Positions 21,540 to 30,921 of a DNA stretch of 64,000 nucleotides are shown here, in pieces. The DNA is taken from the NCBI RefSeq assembly GCF_900100165.1, contig NZ_FNEO01000001.1, positions 1,736,001-1,800,000 of the forward strand, given 5' to 3'. The number at the start of each line of letters is the position of its first letter. Position 1 is the stretch's first letter. Both the position numbers and the translations under genes were made by a program. This DNA comes from Flavobacterium glycines. GTDB taxonomy: Bacteria; Bacteroidota; Bacteroidia; Flavobacteriales; Flavobacteriaceae. A model generated the notes under the pieces. That model was not told the DNA's origin and did no database searches. It saw only the letters and a program-made list of their open reading frames with translations.

Positions 21540-21562
21540 TCGTAAGATTAGTTAAATAATTC

Positions 21563-21597
21563 AAAAGCCTAAGTTAATTGACTTAGGCTTTTTTTAT
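21563..21597 (+). terminator. Terminator between the two aconitase genes
   Basis: AAAAGCCTAAGT (21563-21574) and ACTTAGGCTTTT (21581-21592) form a perfect 12-bp stem with a 6-base loop and a T-run. The two aconitases are therefore probably separate transcription units. Confidence 0.92.
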
Positions 21598-21662
21598 TGC
21601 TGTATTATTTTTTTGTAACTTGTATTGATTAATAAAATAACAAATAAAAATAAAGAAATCTT

Positions 21663-23924
21663 ATGGCATTTGATATTGAAATGATAAAAAAAGTGTATGC
21701 AAACATGGCTTCCCGTGTTGATGCAGCACGTGAAAATGTTGGTCGTCCTCTTACACTAACTGAGAAAATTTTATATAGCCATCTTTGGGATGTGCAACCA
21801 AAAGTTGCCTATAAAAGAGGTGTAGATTATGTCGATTTTGCTCCGGATAGAGTAGCCTGTCAAGATGCAACAGCTCAAATGGCGTTATTGCAATTCATGC
21901 ATGCCGGAAAATCAAAAGTAGCTGTTCCTACTACGGTGCATTGTGATCACTTAATTCAGGCAAAAGTAGGGGCTTCCACGGATTTGGCAGTGGCAAATAC
22001 GCAATCTAAAGAAGTTTTTGATTTTCTTTCTTCAGTTTCTAATAAATATGGTATAGGTTTCTGGAAACCAGGGTCAGGGATTATTCATCAAATTGTTCTC
22101 GAAAATTATGCATTTCCCGGAGGAATGATGATTGGTACTGATTCACACACAGTAAATGCAGGTGGATTAGGTATGCTGGCAATTGGTGTTGGTGGTGCTG
22201 ATGCAGTAGATGTGATGTCAGGAATGTCATGGGAATTAAAATTTCCTAAGTTAATTGGAGTGAAATTAACCGGAAAATTATCGGGTTGGACAGCTCCAAA
22301 AGACGTAATCTTAAAAGTAGCGGATATTCTTACTGTAAAAGGAGGAACTGGGGCTATTGTGGAATATTTTGGTGAAGGAGCTACTAATATGTCTTGTACC
22401 GGTAAGGGGACTATTTGTAATATGGGAGCTGAAATTGGTGCAACAACCTCTACTTTTGGCTATGATGATTCAATGAGGAGGTATTTAACAGCTACTGGAC
22501 GTCAGGATGTTGTTGATGCTGCTGATAAAGTAGCGGCTTATTTAACTGCTGATTCTGAAGTTTACGCTAATCCGGAACAGTATTTTGATCAGTTAATTGA
22601 AATTAATCTTTCAGAATTGGAACCTCATATTAATGGACCTTTTACGCCTGACAGAGGTACTCCGGTTTCCCAAATGAAAGCCGAGGCTGAGGCTAATGGA
22701 TGGCCATTAAAAGTGGAATGGGGATTAATAGGTTCCTGTACCAATTCTTCTTATGAAGATATGTCCCGTGCCGCCTCAATTGTTCGACAGGCCGTAGCAT
22801 TGGGGGTAACTCCAAAAGCTGAATTTGGTATTAACCCAGGTTCTGAGCAAATTCGTTATACCATCGAAAGAGATGGTATTATCGCTGATTTTGAAAAAAT
22901 GGGAACTAAAGTGTTTACTAATGCCTGCGGCCCATGTATCGGACAATGGGATAGGGCAGGAGCTGATAAAGGAGAGAAAAATACCATTGTACACTCGTTT
23001 AACCGTAATTTCTCAAAACGAGCTGATGGTAACCCGAATACCCATGCTTTTGTAACTTCTCCTGAAATGGTTGCGGCTTTAGCAATTTCAGGGAGATTGG
23101 ATTTTAATCCTATTACAGATACGTTGATAAATGATAATGGGGAAGAAGTCAAATTGCAGGCTCCTGAAGGAGATGAATTGCCAAAAAGAGGATTTGATGT
23201 AGAAGATGCCGGATTTCAGGCTCCAGCGGAAGATGGTTCTAATGTGCAGGTAAATGTAAGTCCGACTTCAGATCGTTTGCAATTATTAGCTCCGTTTGAA
23301 GCCTGGGATGGTAAAAATATTACCGGAGCTAAATTGTTGATTAAAGCTTTTGGTAAATGTACTACCGATCATATTTCTATGGCTGGTCCATGGTTGCGCT
23401 ATCGCGGACATTTGGATAATATTTCCAATAATATGCTGATTGGTGCGGTGAATGCTTTTACCCAAAATACCAATTCAGTAAAAAATCAGTTGACAGCTGC
23501 TTATGATACTGTACCTGCTGTGGCACGTGCTTACAAAGCTGCAGGAGTTCCTTCAATTGTTGTGGGAGATCAAAACTATGGAGAAGGTTCTTCACGTGAA
23601 CATGCTGCCATGGAGCCACGTTTCTTAGGTGTGAAAGCGGTATTGGTAAAATCTTTTGCCCGTATCCATGAAACGAATTTAAAAAAACAAGGAATGTTAG
23701 CATTGACATTTGCTAATGAGGCTGATTACGATAAAATTCAGGAAGATGATACGATCAACTTTTTGGATTTAACCGAATTTGCTCCGGGAAAACCATTAAC
23801 ATTAGAGTTTGTACATACCGATGGCTCTAAGGATGTTATTATGGCTAATCATACTTATAATGAAAGTCAGATTGGCTGGTTTGTTGCGGGATCTGCATTA
23901 AATTTAATTGCTGCCGAAGCATAA
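21663..23924 (+). CDS. acn: Aconitate hydratase, mitochondrial type
   Basis: This is a second aconitase of the TCA cycle, 753 residues, close in size to mitochondrial aconitase and unlike the 890-residue AcnA/IRP type. Cluster ligands are in [11 protein letters not shown] and ACGPCIGQW. The substrate-binding [27 protein letters not shown] and the C-terminal swivel motif [19 protein letters not shown] are intact. It begins [12 protein letters not shown] 63 bases after the terminator that follows acnB. Having both families side by side suggests divided roles such as stress resistance or carbon-source control, but this is inference. Confidence 0.95.
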   Translation: MAFDIEMIKKVYANMASRVDAARENVGRPLTLTEKILYSHLWDVQPKVAYKRGVDYVDFAPDRVACQDATAQMALLQFMHAGKSKVAVPTTVHCDHLIQAKVGASTDLAVANTQSKEVFDFLSSVSNKYGIGFWKPGSGIIHQIVLENYAFPGGMMIGTDSHTVNAGGLGMLAIGVGGADAVDVMSGMSWELKFPKLIGVKLTGKLSGWTAPKDVILKVADILTVKGGTGAIVEYFGEGATNMSCTGKGTICNMGAEIGATTSTFGYDDSMRRYLTATGRQDVVDAADKVAAYLTADSEVYANPEQYFDQLIEINLSELEPHINGPFTPDRGTPVSQMKAEAEANGWPLKVEWGLIGSCTNSSYEDMSRAASIVRQAVALGVTPKAEFGINPGSEQIRYTIERDGIIADFEKMGTKVFTNACGPCIGQWDRAGADKGEKNTIVHSFNRNFSKRADGNPNTHAFVTSPEMVAALAISGRLDFNPITDTLINDNGEEVKLQAPEGDELPKRGFDVEDAGFQAPAEDGSNVQVNVSPTSDRLQLLAPFEAWDGKNITGAKLLIKAFGKCTTDHISMAGPWLRYRGHLDNISNNMLIGAVNAFTQNTNSVKNQLTAAYDTVPAVARAYKAAGVPSIVVGDQNYGEGSSREHAAMEPRFLGVKAVLVKSFARIHETNLKKQGMLALTFANEADYDKIQEDDTINFLDLTEFAPGKPLTLEFVHTDGSKDVIMANHTYNESQIGWFVAGSALNLIAAEA

Positions 23925-23942
23925 TTTATATTTTATTATAAA

Positions 23943-23978
23943 AAAATGCGTTCTGTTTAAACAGGGCGCTTTTTTTTT
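23943..23978 (+). terminator. Terminator after the second aconitase
   Basis: TGCGTTCTGTTT pairs with AAACAGGGCGC (two G-T pairs) and is followed by nine T. Confidence 0.85.
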
Positions 23979-24148
23979 GCTTATATGCTAAAAAATGGCT
24001 TAAAGTGCTGTTAAAGTTGGGTTTATTGGTATTAAAATGTTAAATTCGCTTTTGTCAAGTTTTCGTTCTGGAAATAAGACTTTTTTTCGTGTTTGTTTTG
24101 CAAGGTTCTGGAAATGAAAGAACTGGTTTTCAAATTTAAAATTGTTTT

Positions 24149-25654
24149 ATGAGGTGTAAGTTTTGGATTGTTTTATTGGTTCTGTTAGCTAAGTTGAATG
24201 GGTTTTCTCAGGAAAAATTCATTCAGCACGTAGTTGCTAAAGGTGAATCAATATCCAAAATTGCAGAACAATATAATGTGAAGTCAGCTGCTATTTATGA
24301 ACTTAATCCTGATGCAAAGAAAGGAATAAAATTTAAAGAGGTTTTGCTGATACCTGTTGCTTCGTCTGTGAAAATTCAAAAAAAGAGTGCTAATGTAGTT
24401 GCGTCTTCTATTGTAGATGCAAAACAGGAACAGCATGTTATTTTGGCAAAAGAGACACTCTATGGAATTGCAAAGCAATATGGAGTTAAAGTTACCGAGT
24501 TATATGCAATTAATCCTTCTTTAGAAAATAAAGCATTAAAAGTGGGCGATGTAATTAATGTGCCGCTCATTGAAAAGAAAGAAGAAGTATTAGAAAATTT
24601 ACCTAAAAAAGAGCTTGTAAAAACAGAAGTTAAGCCTGTAGTAAAAGCAGAGGTTAAACAAGAAATAAAAACTGAGGTTCCTCAAATTATTACTGAAAAG
24701 AAAGAAGTATTAGCTGTAGAGCAACCAAGTGTTAACGGAAATTTGATTAAAGAAGTTTTACCAAAAGAAACGCTTTATGGAATTGCCAAACAATATGGTG
24801 TTAGTGTAGCTGATATTGAAAAAGCTAATCCTATTTTAGCTACTAAAGCTTTAAGAATTGGTCAAAGTATTGTAATCCCAACTCAAAAAGCAGTTGTGGT
24901 TCAAGAAGAAAATGTTGTTGTGAGTAAAAAAGAAGTAGTACAGGAAGTAGATAATAAAAATACTGTTGTAGTTGAAATTGAAAAAAAATCAACTGAGAAC
25001 AATAAAGACCTTAATGAAGAAGTAGAAATTACTCATGAAGTTTTGCCTAAAGAGACAAAATATGGAATTGCAAAAGCATTTGGGATTACTGTAAAAGAAT
25101 TAGAAACACAAAATCCTAAAATTGCAAATAAACTTTTAGTAGGTGAAAAACTAACAATCCGTACCGCAAAATCAAATGTTAAATCGGCTGTAAAATATGA
25201 TTTTACAGATAATAATGAGTTTGTAGGAGATGAAGGGGTGAATTATAGTATGAAATCGTATCAAGGGACTGACTTAATAGAGCAGTTGATTTGTACCGCT
25301 TCTGAAAATATAGGTGTTCGTTATAGATCAGGAGGTGTAACTAAAGATGGTTTTGATTGTTCCGGATTAATGTTTTCTACATTTGGAAGTTATGATATAC
25401 AATTGCCTCGTTCTTCTATTGAGCAGGCACAAATTGGTACAAAAATTAATGCTGAAGAAGCAAAAAAAGGAGATTTGATTTTCTTTAAAACGAATGGAAG
25501 AAGCCGAATTAATCATGTAGGAATGGTGGTTGAAGTAGGAGAAGATGGTGAAATTAAATTCATTCATGCTTCAACAAGTAGTGGCGTAATTATTTCTTCG
25601 ACAAAAGAGGAATATTATAGTAAGAGAGTAACTCAAATCAATAGAGTTTTATAG
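24149..25654 (+). CDS. LysM-repeat NlpC/P60 (C40) peptidoglycan hydrolase
   Basis: The 501-residue exported protein has a signal peptide (MRCKFWIVLLVLLAKLNGFS-Q). Four LysM peptidoglycan-binding modules follow at about residues 26-69, 95-139, 199-244 and 294-338. Lys/Glu/Val-rich linkers (for example 150-190) join them, and an NlpC/P60 domain (about 375-501) ends the protein. The catalytic set is visible: Cys404 in DCSG, His456 in NHVGMV and His473 in FIHAS. Such enzymes cut the gamma-D-Glu-DAP bond of peptide stems. It is monocistronic, with terminators on both sides. Modules 2 and 3 are nearly identical around KETLYGIAKQYGV, indicating internal duplication. Substrate specificity is inferred. 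Confidence 0.93.
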   Translation: MRCKFWIVLLVLLAKLNGFSQEKFIQHVVAKGESISKIAEQYNVKSAAIYELNPDAKKGIKFKEVLLIPVASSVKIQKKSANVVASSIVDAKQEQHVILAKETLYGIAKQYGVKVTELYAINPSLENKALKVGDVINVPLIEKKEEVLENLPKKELVKTEVKPVVKAEVKQEIKTEVPQIITEKKEVLAVEQPSVNGNLIKEVLPKETLYGIAKQYGVSVADIEKANPILATKALRIGQSIVIPTQKAVVVQEENVVVSKKEVVQEVDNKNTVVVEIEKKSTENNKDLNEEVEITHEVLPKETKYGIAKAFGITVKELETQNPKIANKLLVGEKLTIRTAKSNVKSAVKYDFTDNNEFVGDEGVNYSMKSYQGTDLIEQLICTASENIGVRYRSGGVTKDGFDCSGLMFSTFGSYDIQLPRSSIEQAQIGTKINAEEAKKGDLIFFKTNGRSRINHVGMVVEVGEDGEIKFIHASTSSGVIISSTKEEYYSKRVTQINRVL

Positions 25655-25682
25655 TAACGAAAATTTATTAAGTATAAGTCAA

Positions 25683-25709
25683 AACGTCTTTTTTAAGGCG
25701 TTTTTTTTG
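25683..25709 (+). terminator. Terminator of the LysM/NlpC gene
   Basis: AACGTCTT pairs with AAGGCGTT (one G-T pair) around a TTTT loop, followed by T8. Confidence 0.85.
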
Positions 25710-25925
25710 TGCTCAGTATTTGGGGTTTTATTCTTGTCAAGTGGAAACGAAACGGTTTGGTTTTCCTTTGAATAAGAAGGATTTTTGAGGTTAATTCAGT
25801 TTTTTTTGCATCAACAATAGTCATTTGCATTAGATATAATTGACTGTACCAGTATAGATTTTTGTTACTTATTTGTTTAAAAATAACGCAAAGTCTATTC
25901 GTTTCCTGAAGTGGTATTATAAATA

Positions 25926-25955
25926 AAAAGCCAGTAAAATAATTTACTGGCTTTT
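25926..25955 (-). terminator. Terminator of the htrA gene
   Basis: AAAAGCCAGTAAA (25926-25938) and TTTACTGGCTTTT (25943-25955) form a perfect 13-bp stem with a 4-base loop, 25 bases past the htrA stop on the - strand. Confidence 0.85.
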
Positions 25956-25979
25956 GCTGATTTTTGAAGTTGAAAAATA

Positions 25980-27380
25980 TTAAATGATAATTCGAATAAT
26001 CTCTCCGTTTTTGTTTATCATTTCTATACGTACACTTTGTTGATCGTCCTTACTATTTAAAAGTTTAGAAGCGCTTTCAATATCTTTGATTTTTACGTTA
26101 TCAATGCTTAAGATAATGTTGCCTTGCAGTTCATCAGCGTATTGGCTTAAATTTTCATTGTTAATTGATTTGATTTTTACACCATAATCAACACGGAATT
26201 TCTTTTTGTCGGCTGGTGTAATATTTTCTAATTCGATTCCTTTGAATTCAGCACTAAAAAATTCATTTTTACTCAGAGTTACAGGAACAGTTTTAGTTTG
26301 GTTCTCTCTGATGATAGTTACAGCTACTTTGTCATTTGGTCTTTTGGTATTAATGTAGCCTGTAAGGTCTGCAAATGAAGTTACGTTTTGATTGTCTATT
26401 TTTACAATAACATCTCCTGTTTTCAAATTGGCTTTTTCAGCACCGGAATTTTTTTGAACACTTTGGATATAAACTCCTTCAGTTTGTGTAACTCCGTATT
26501 TTTTTGATGCTGTTGCATTTAGCTCGCCTCCTGTAACGCCTAAAATTCCACGTTGTACATTACCAAATTGCATAATGTCTTCAATGATTTTTCGGGCAAG
26601 GTTTGATGGAACTGCGAATGAATACCCCACATAAGAACCTGTCATAGAAGTAATCATAGTGTTGATTCCGATTAAATCACCCCTGGTATTTACTAAGGCT
26701 CCTCCACTGTTTCCTGGGTTTACGGCAGCATCAGTTTGAATAAAAGATTGAATGTCATTGTTTCCTAAGTTTCTGGCTTTAGCAGATACAATTCCGGCGG
26801 TAACTGTCGATGTAAGGTTGTATGGATTACCTACAGCGAGTACCCATTCACCAACTTTTACAGCATCAGAATTTCCAAAGGACGAATAAGGTAATTTTTC
26901 ATCAGCATCAATTTTTAAAAGAGCAATATCCATTTTAGAATCGGTACCAATGAGTTTTGCTTTATAAGACTTTTTGTTGTTCAAGGTAATTTCGATTTCC
27001 GAAGCGTCCTTAATTACGTGATTGTTAGTGACAATATATCCGTCTTCGGAAATGATTACACCTGAACCGGTTCCTACTTGTTCCTGAGACTGTCCACCTC
27101 TGTAACCATAGAAAAATTCCATAATTGGGTCACTTATTTTTTGGTGTGAAACATTTTTTACGTGAACTACAGTATGGATTGTTTTGTCGGCTGCTTCGGT
27201 AAAGTCTAATACATCCGGCGATAAGCCCACTCTTTTCGTGTAGGCATCGGAAGCCAAAGTCGTTAACGTTTTTCTGTCATTCGAAAAATAACCATTTTCG
27301 TCAAATAATAATTTATAAGCGCCAAGTGTAGTGGCTCCACTTAAAAGGGATACTAAAAATAGATTTGAAAATCGGTTCAT
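25980..27380 (-). CDS. HtrA/DegP-like periplasmic serine protease (S1C)
   Basis: This is a quality-control protease of the cell envelope. The 466-residue product has an N-terminal signal or anchor (NLFLVSLLSGATTLGAYKLL). The trypsin-like domain carries the triad His121 (NNHVIKD), Asp151 (SKMDIALLKI) and Ser225 (GNSGGALV). Two PDZ domains follow, the first about 280-370 (GVYIQSVQKNSGAEKANLKTGD). The second, about 375-466, is more degenerate. Length and order match DegP/DegQ/Do. A strong terminator follows. Whether it is heat- or envelope-stress-regulated cannot be seen. Confidence 0.95.
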   Translation of the reverse strand: MNRFSNLFLVSLLSGATTLGAYKLLFDENGYFSNDRKTLTTLASDAYTKRVGLSPDVLDFTEAADKTIHTVVHVKNVSHQKISDPIMEFFYGYRGGQSQEQVGTGSGVIISEDGYIVTNNHVIKDASEIEITLNNKKSYKAKLIGTDSKMDIALLKIDADEKLPYSSFGNSDAVKVGEWVLAVGNPYNLTSTVTAGIVSAKARNLGNNDIQSFIQTDAAVNPGNSGGALVNTRGDLIGINTMITSMTGSYVGYSFAVPSNLARKIIEDIMQFGNVQRGILGVTGGELNATASKKYGVTQTEGVYIQSVQKNSGAEKANLKTGDVIVKIDNQNVTSFADLTGYINTKRPNDKVAVTIIRENQTKTVPVTLSKNEFFSAEFKGIELENITPADKKKFRVDYGVKIKSINNENLSQYADELQGNIILSIDNVKIKDIESASKLLNSKDDQQSVRIEMINKNGEIIRIII

Positions 27381-27488
27381 AATAGCAGTTATTTTAGTTA
27401 TTTAGTAGAGTAAATTTATAGCGAAAAATGAATGTTAAAAAACACTTTAACGCTGTTTAACAATGATTAACATTTCGTTAATAGTTCG

Positions 27489-27496
27489 TACTTTTG
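27489..27496 (+). promoter_or_regulatory. dapF -7 element (TACTTTTG)
   Basis: Perfect TAnnTTTG 20 bases before the dapF ATG, in the divergent region shared with htrA. No TTG at the expected -33 position. Confidence 0.55.
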
Positions 27497-27515
27497 TAAA
27501 ACTAATTAATAAGTA

Positions 27516-28298
27516 ATGCAAATACAATTTTATAAATATCAGGGAACGGGAAATGATTTTGTGATTATTGATAATCGTACCAATTTTTTTCCAAAAGAAG
27601 ATACAAAACTGATTGCACGTCTTTGTGACAGACGATTCGGAATAGGAGCTGACGGTTTGATGCTGCTTGAAAATGATTCTGAAACCGATTTTAAAATGGT
27701 TTATTACAATTCTGACGGAAATCAAAGTACCATGTGTGGAAATGGCGGAAGATGTTTGGTAGCTTTTGCGAAACAATTAAACGTAATTGGTGATACTACT
27801 TCTTTTAATGCTGTAGATGGATTGCATCATGCTTCGGTGGATAAAGACGGAATTGTTTCTTTACAAATGATTGATGTAGACGGAATAAAAATAAATCCGG
27901 ATTACAGTTTTTTAAATACAGGTTCGCCGCATCATGTGCAATTAGTAGATGATTTGGAGCATTATAATGTAAAAGAAAACGGAGCAGCCATTCGTTATGG
28001 AGAATTGTATGGCAAAGCAGGAAGTAATATCAATTTTGTCAAAAAAATAGACGATTCCACTTTTGCACTTCGAACTTATGAGCGCGGGGTAGAAGATGAA
28101 ACCCTGGCTTGCGGAACCGGAGCAACGGCTGCTGCTATTGCAATGAATGCTACCGGGCAAACGGATTTGACGTCTATTAACATGAATGTTGAAGGCGGAA
28201 AATTATCGGTTTCTTTCAAAAAAGAAGGCAATAAATATGTTGATGTTTTTCTGAATGGTCCGGCAAAATTTGTTTTTGAAGGCACTATAGAAATATAA
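27516..28298 (+). CDS. dapF: Diaminopimelate epimerase
   Basis: DapF converts LL- to meso-diaminopimelate for lysine and peptidoglycan synthesis. The 260-residue product has both catalytic cysteines, Cys74 in MCGNGGRC and Cys199 in LACGTGATAAA, plus the opening YQGTGNDFVIID and the RTYERGVEDET segment. It is the first gene of a tightly packed run (dapF, GNAT, mltG, DUF2279), with spacers of 19, 15 and 2 bases, and so probably heads an operon linked to cell-wall metabolism. Its start sits 20 bases after a good -7 element. Confidence 0.97.
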   Translation: MQIQFYKYQGTGNDFVIIDNRTNFFPKEDTKLIARLCDRRFGIGADGLMLLENDSETDFKMVYYNSDGNQSTMCGNGGRCLVAFAKQLNVIGDTTSFNAVDGLHHASVDKDGIVSLQMIDVDGIKINPDYSFLNTGSPHHVQLVDDLEHYNVKENGAAIRYGELYGKAGSNINFVKKIDDSTFALRTYERGVEDETLACGTGATAAAIAMNATGQTDLTSINMNVEGGKLSVSFKKEGNKYVDVFLNGPAKFVFEGTIEI

Positions 28299-28317
28299 TT
28301 AAATTCCTCACTTCTCA

Positions 28318-28851
28318 ATGCTTACATTAAAAGGAGATTCTATTTATTTGCGTGCTCTTGAGCCTGATGATTTAGAATTTATCTATACTATAGAAAACGA
28401 TGAAAACATTTGGGAAGTGAGTAATACTCAAACTCCTTACAGCCGATTTCTCATTCGGCAGTATCTTGAAAATGCCCATCAGGACATTTATGAAGCCAAG
28501 CAATTGCGTTTAGCAATTTGTCAGGACGAAGATTTTCCGGCCTTAGGTTTGATTGATTTGTTTGATTTTGATCCTAAGAACAACAGAGCGGGAATTGGAA
28601 TTCTGATACATAGTGTAGCTAACAGAAATCTAAAGTTAGGTTCTGAAGCTTTAGGACTTTTAATCAATTATTCTTTTAAGCATCTTAATTTGCATCAATT
28701 GTATGCAAATATTGGTTTAGAAAATGAAGCAAGTATAGCACTTTTTACTAAATTTGGCTTTCAGTGTATAGGTGTCAAAAAAGATTGGAATCTTATTAAC
28801 GGAGTATATCAAGACGAAGCCATCTATCAATTAATTAACCCCCAATTTTAA
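28318..28851 (+). CDS. GNAT family N-acetyltransferase
   Basis: The 177-residue protein begins LKGDSIYLRALEPDDLEFIY, the typical N terminus of the RimJ/RimL-like GNAT group. It contains RAGIGILIHSVANRNLKLGSEAL (the acetyl-CoA loop region) and ends with ENEASIALFTKFGFQCIG. Substrate cannot be predicted; members acetylate ribosomal protein N termini, polyamines or small amines. The gene is within the dapF-mltG run (19 and 15 base spacers). Confidence 0.88.
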   Translation: MLTLKGDSIYLRALEPDDLEFIYTIENDENIWEVSNTQTPYSRFLIRQYLENAHQDIYEAKQLRLAICQDEDFPALGLIDLFDFDPKNNRAGIGILIHSVANRNLKLGSEALGLLINYSFKHLNLHQLYANIGLENEASIALFTKFGFQCIGVKKDWNLINGVYQDEAIYQLINPQF

Positions 28852-28866
28852 AAAATTAGCTTTATA

Positions 28867-29907
28867 ATGAGCACAAAAAAGATTATTTCAATCATTTCCA
28901 TTGTTGTTATTAGTGGATTGATTATTTATGGATTTGTTTTGATAGGACAAATCTTTTCAAATAACACTAAGTTTTCTCAAGACGAAGTATATGTTCATGT
29001 TCCAACCGATGCCAGTTATGAGCAGGTTTTGGATTCGTTGACTCCTTATGTGACTAATTTGGAACGTTTTGAAATGGTAGCCAGTAAAATGAGTTATCCT
29101 GAAAATGTAAAATCAGGGCGTTTTTTGTTAACTAAAGGAATGAACAGTTACGAATTAGTGAAAGCCATGCGAAGTAATATTCCGGTGAAATTAGCTTTTA
29201 ATAATCAGGAGCGAATTGAGAATTTGGCAGGTCGTGTGGGTTCTCAAATTGAAGCAGATAGTGCTTCTTTGATGAAATCTTTTAAGGATTCTATCTTTTT
29301 AAAAGAAAATGGTTTCACCGAAGAAAATGTATTGGCAATGTTTATTCCAAATACTTATGAAGTGTATTGGAATACTTCGGCTGTGAAATTCAGAGATAAA
29401 ATGATTAAGGAATATCGTAATTTTTGGAATAATGAACGTGTTGCTAAAGCTAAAAAGCAAGGTTTAACACCAACTGAAGTAACTATTCTGGCTTCTATAG
29501 TACATAAAGAATCGGTTAAAAAAGATGAAAGACCAAGAATTGCAGGTGTTTATTTGAACCGATTGAGAGCAGGAATGCCTCTTCAGGCCGACCCGACAGT
29601 TATTTTTGCTAAAAAGAAAAAGGATAACGATTTTAATCAGGTTATTAAGCGTGTTTTCTATAACGATTTGTTTTTGAATTCTCCTTATAACACTTATAAA
29701 GTGGTTGGACTTCCTCCTGGACCTATTGCTATGCCTGATATTACGGCCTTAGAAGCTGTTTTAAATCCGGAAAAGAATGATTTTATTTATTTCTGTGCCA
29801 GTACTGATCGTTTTGGATACCATGAATTTGCAGCTACTTTAGCAGAGCACAATGTAAATGCTAAAAAATATGCGGATTGGGTAAATGCTCAGGGAATTAA
29901 AAGATAG
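28867..29907 (+). CDS. mltG: Endolytic murein transglycosylase MltG
   Basis: MltG cuts nascent glycan strands and so sets their length. The 346-residue product has a single N-terminal membrane anchor (IISIISIVVISGLIIYGFVL), a LysM-like subdomain and the catalytic YceG domain. The latter contains the signature ILASIVHKESVKKDERPRIA, with the catalytic Glu in HKES, then GVYLNRL and LQADPTVIFA. The C-terminal NPEKNDFIYFCAS and TLAEHNVNA also match the family. Its stop is 2 bases from the next start, indicating tight coupling with the DUF2279 gene. Confidence 0.96.
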   Translation: MSTKKIISIISIVVISGLIIYGFVLIGQIFSNNTKFSQDEVYVHVPTDASYEQVLDSLTPYVTNLERFEMVASKMSYPENVKSGRFLLTKGMNSYELVKAMRSNIPVKLAFNNQERIENLAGRVGSQIEADSASLMKSFKDSIFLKENGFTEENVLAMFIPNTYEVYWNTSAVKFRDKMIKEYRNFWNNERVAKAKKQGLTPTEVTILASIVHKESVKKDERPRIAGVYLNRLRAGMPLQADPTVIFAKKKKDNDFNQVIKRVFYNDLFLNSPYNTYKVVGLPPGPIAMPDITALEAVLNPEKNDFIYFCASTDRFGYHEFAATLAEHNVNAKKYADWVNAQGIKR

Positions 29908-29909
29908 TT

Positions 29910-30824
29910 TTGAAGTGTAAAAGTATTTTATTCCTGAGTTTGTTGCTTACAATTTCAAATTGTATGGCTCAAAGTAGAATACAATCTTTTTTAAAACCTT
30001 CGGATACTTTAAATATAAAAAGACAAAAAGCTGTTTTCGTTTCGGAAGCAGCTTTTTCTGCTATAAGCTTAATCGGTTTGAACCAGTTGTGGTATGCAGA
30101 TTATCCTCGTTCTCAATTTCATTTTATTAATGATAACGAAGAATGGTTGCAAATGGATAAGTTAGGACATTTATATTCTTCTTATCATTTAGGGCGTTTG
30201 GGAAGTGAAATGTTGCAGTGGAGTGGAGCCAGTCCTGAAAAGCAATTAGTTTATGGCGCCGGCTTGGGATTTGCTTTTTTGACAGCTGTAGAAGTTTTAG
30301 ACGGCTTTTCTTCTCAGTGGGGAGCTTCATCCGGAGATGTGATTGCTAATGCGACAGGAACGGCTTTATACGTTTCCCAACAATTACTTTGGAAAGAGCA
30401 ACGAATTACCCCCAAATTTTCATTTCATACTACACGATTTGCAGCATACCGTCCAGAAGTTTTAGGGAGTAGTTTTTCTGAGCAAATTTTAAAAGATTAT
30501 AATGGACAAACCTATTGGTTATCGGCTAATTTGAAATCGTTTTTTAAGGAGACAAAAATTCCAAAAATTTTGAATATTGCAATTGGTTACGGAGCGGATG
30601 GAATGTTGACTGGAAAAGGAGAAAATTCTGTAATTATTACAGGTGAAAATCAGCTGAAATCACGACAATTTTACCTGAGTTTAGATCTTGATTTGACAAA
30701 AATTGAGACGAAATCCCATTTTTTGAAGACTTTTTTTTCTGTTTTTTCCGTTTTAAAAATTCCTGCTCCCACACTTGAATACTCTGTTGCTAAGGGGGTT
30801 AAGGGACATGTTTTGTATTTTTAA
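29910..30824 (+). CDS. DUF2279 (YfiM-like) exported protein, TTG start
   Basis: The 304-residue product starts at TTG 29910, two bases after the mltG stop. The choice rests on the signal peptide this start provides (MKCKSILFLSLLLTISNCMAQ, spanning residues 1-21); the next ATG lies at the cleavage site. The body has LGHLYSSYHLGRLGSEML and LDGFSSQWGASSGDVIANATG, which match the DUF2279/YfiM lipoprotein-like family of unknown function. The gene is probably translated by coupling with mltG. The second half is beta-rich and may be envelope-associated. Confidence 0.8.
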   Translation: MKCKSILFLSLLLTISNCMAQSRIQSFLKPSDTLNIKRQKAVFVSEAAFSAISLIGLNQLWYADYPRSQFHFINDNEEWLQMDKLGHLYSSYHLGRLGSEMLQWSGASPEKQLVYGAGLGFAFLTAVEVLDGFSSQWGASSGDVIANATGTALYVSQQLLWKEQRITPKFSFHTTRFAAYRPEVLGSSFSEQILKDYNGQTYWLSANLKSFFKETKIPKILNIAIGYGADGMLTGKGENSVIITGENQLKSRQFYLSLDLDLTKIETKSHFLKTFFSVFSVLKIPAPTLEYSVAKGVKGHVLYF

Positions 30825-30867
30825 AATGCATTAATTGATTGATTTTCAGGTTTTATGAAAAAAGTTG

Positions 30868-30875
30868 TATCTTTG
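30868..30875 (+). promoter_or_regulatory. -7 element (TATCTTTG)
   Basis: Perfect TAnnTTTG 47 bases before ATG 30922. It lies inside the longest open frame that could begin at 30865, which argues that the real start is 30922. Confidence 0.6.
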
Positions 30876-30921
30876 CGCAGTGAAATTTCTGAATGTGACA
30901 GGTTTAGAAGAAATTCAATTT

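Larger units (their letters stand above)
25655..25979. other. Long convergent intergenic region
   Basis: These 325 bases separate two convergent genes. They contain the terminators at 25683 and 25926 and otherwise AT-rich sequence in which I see no gene, promoter or repeat. Confidence 0.6.
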
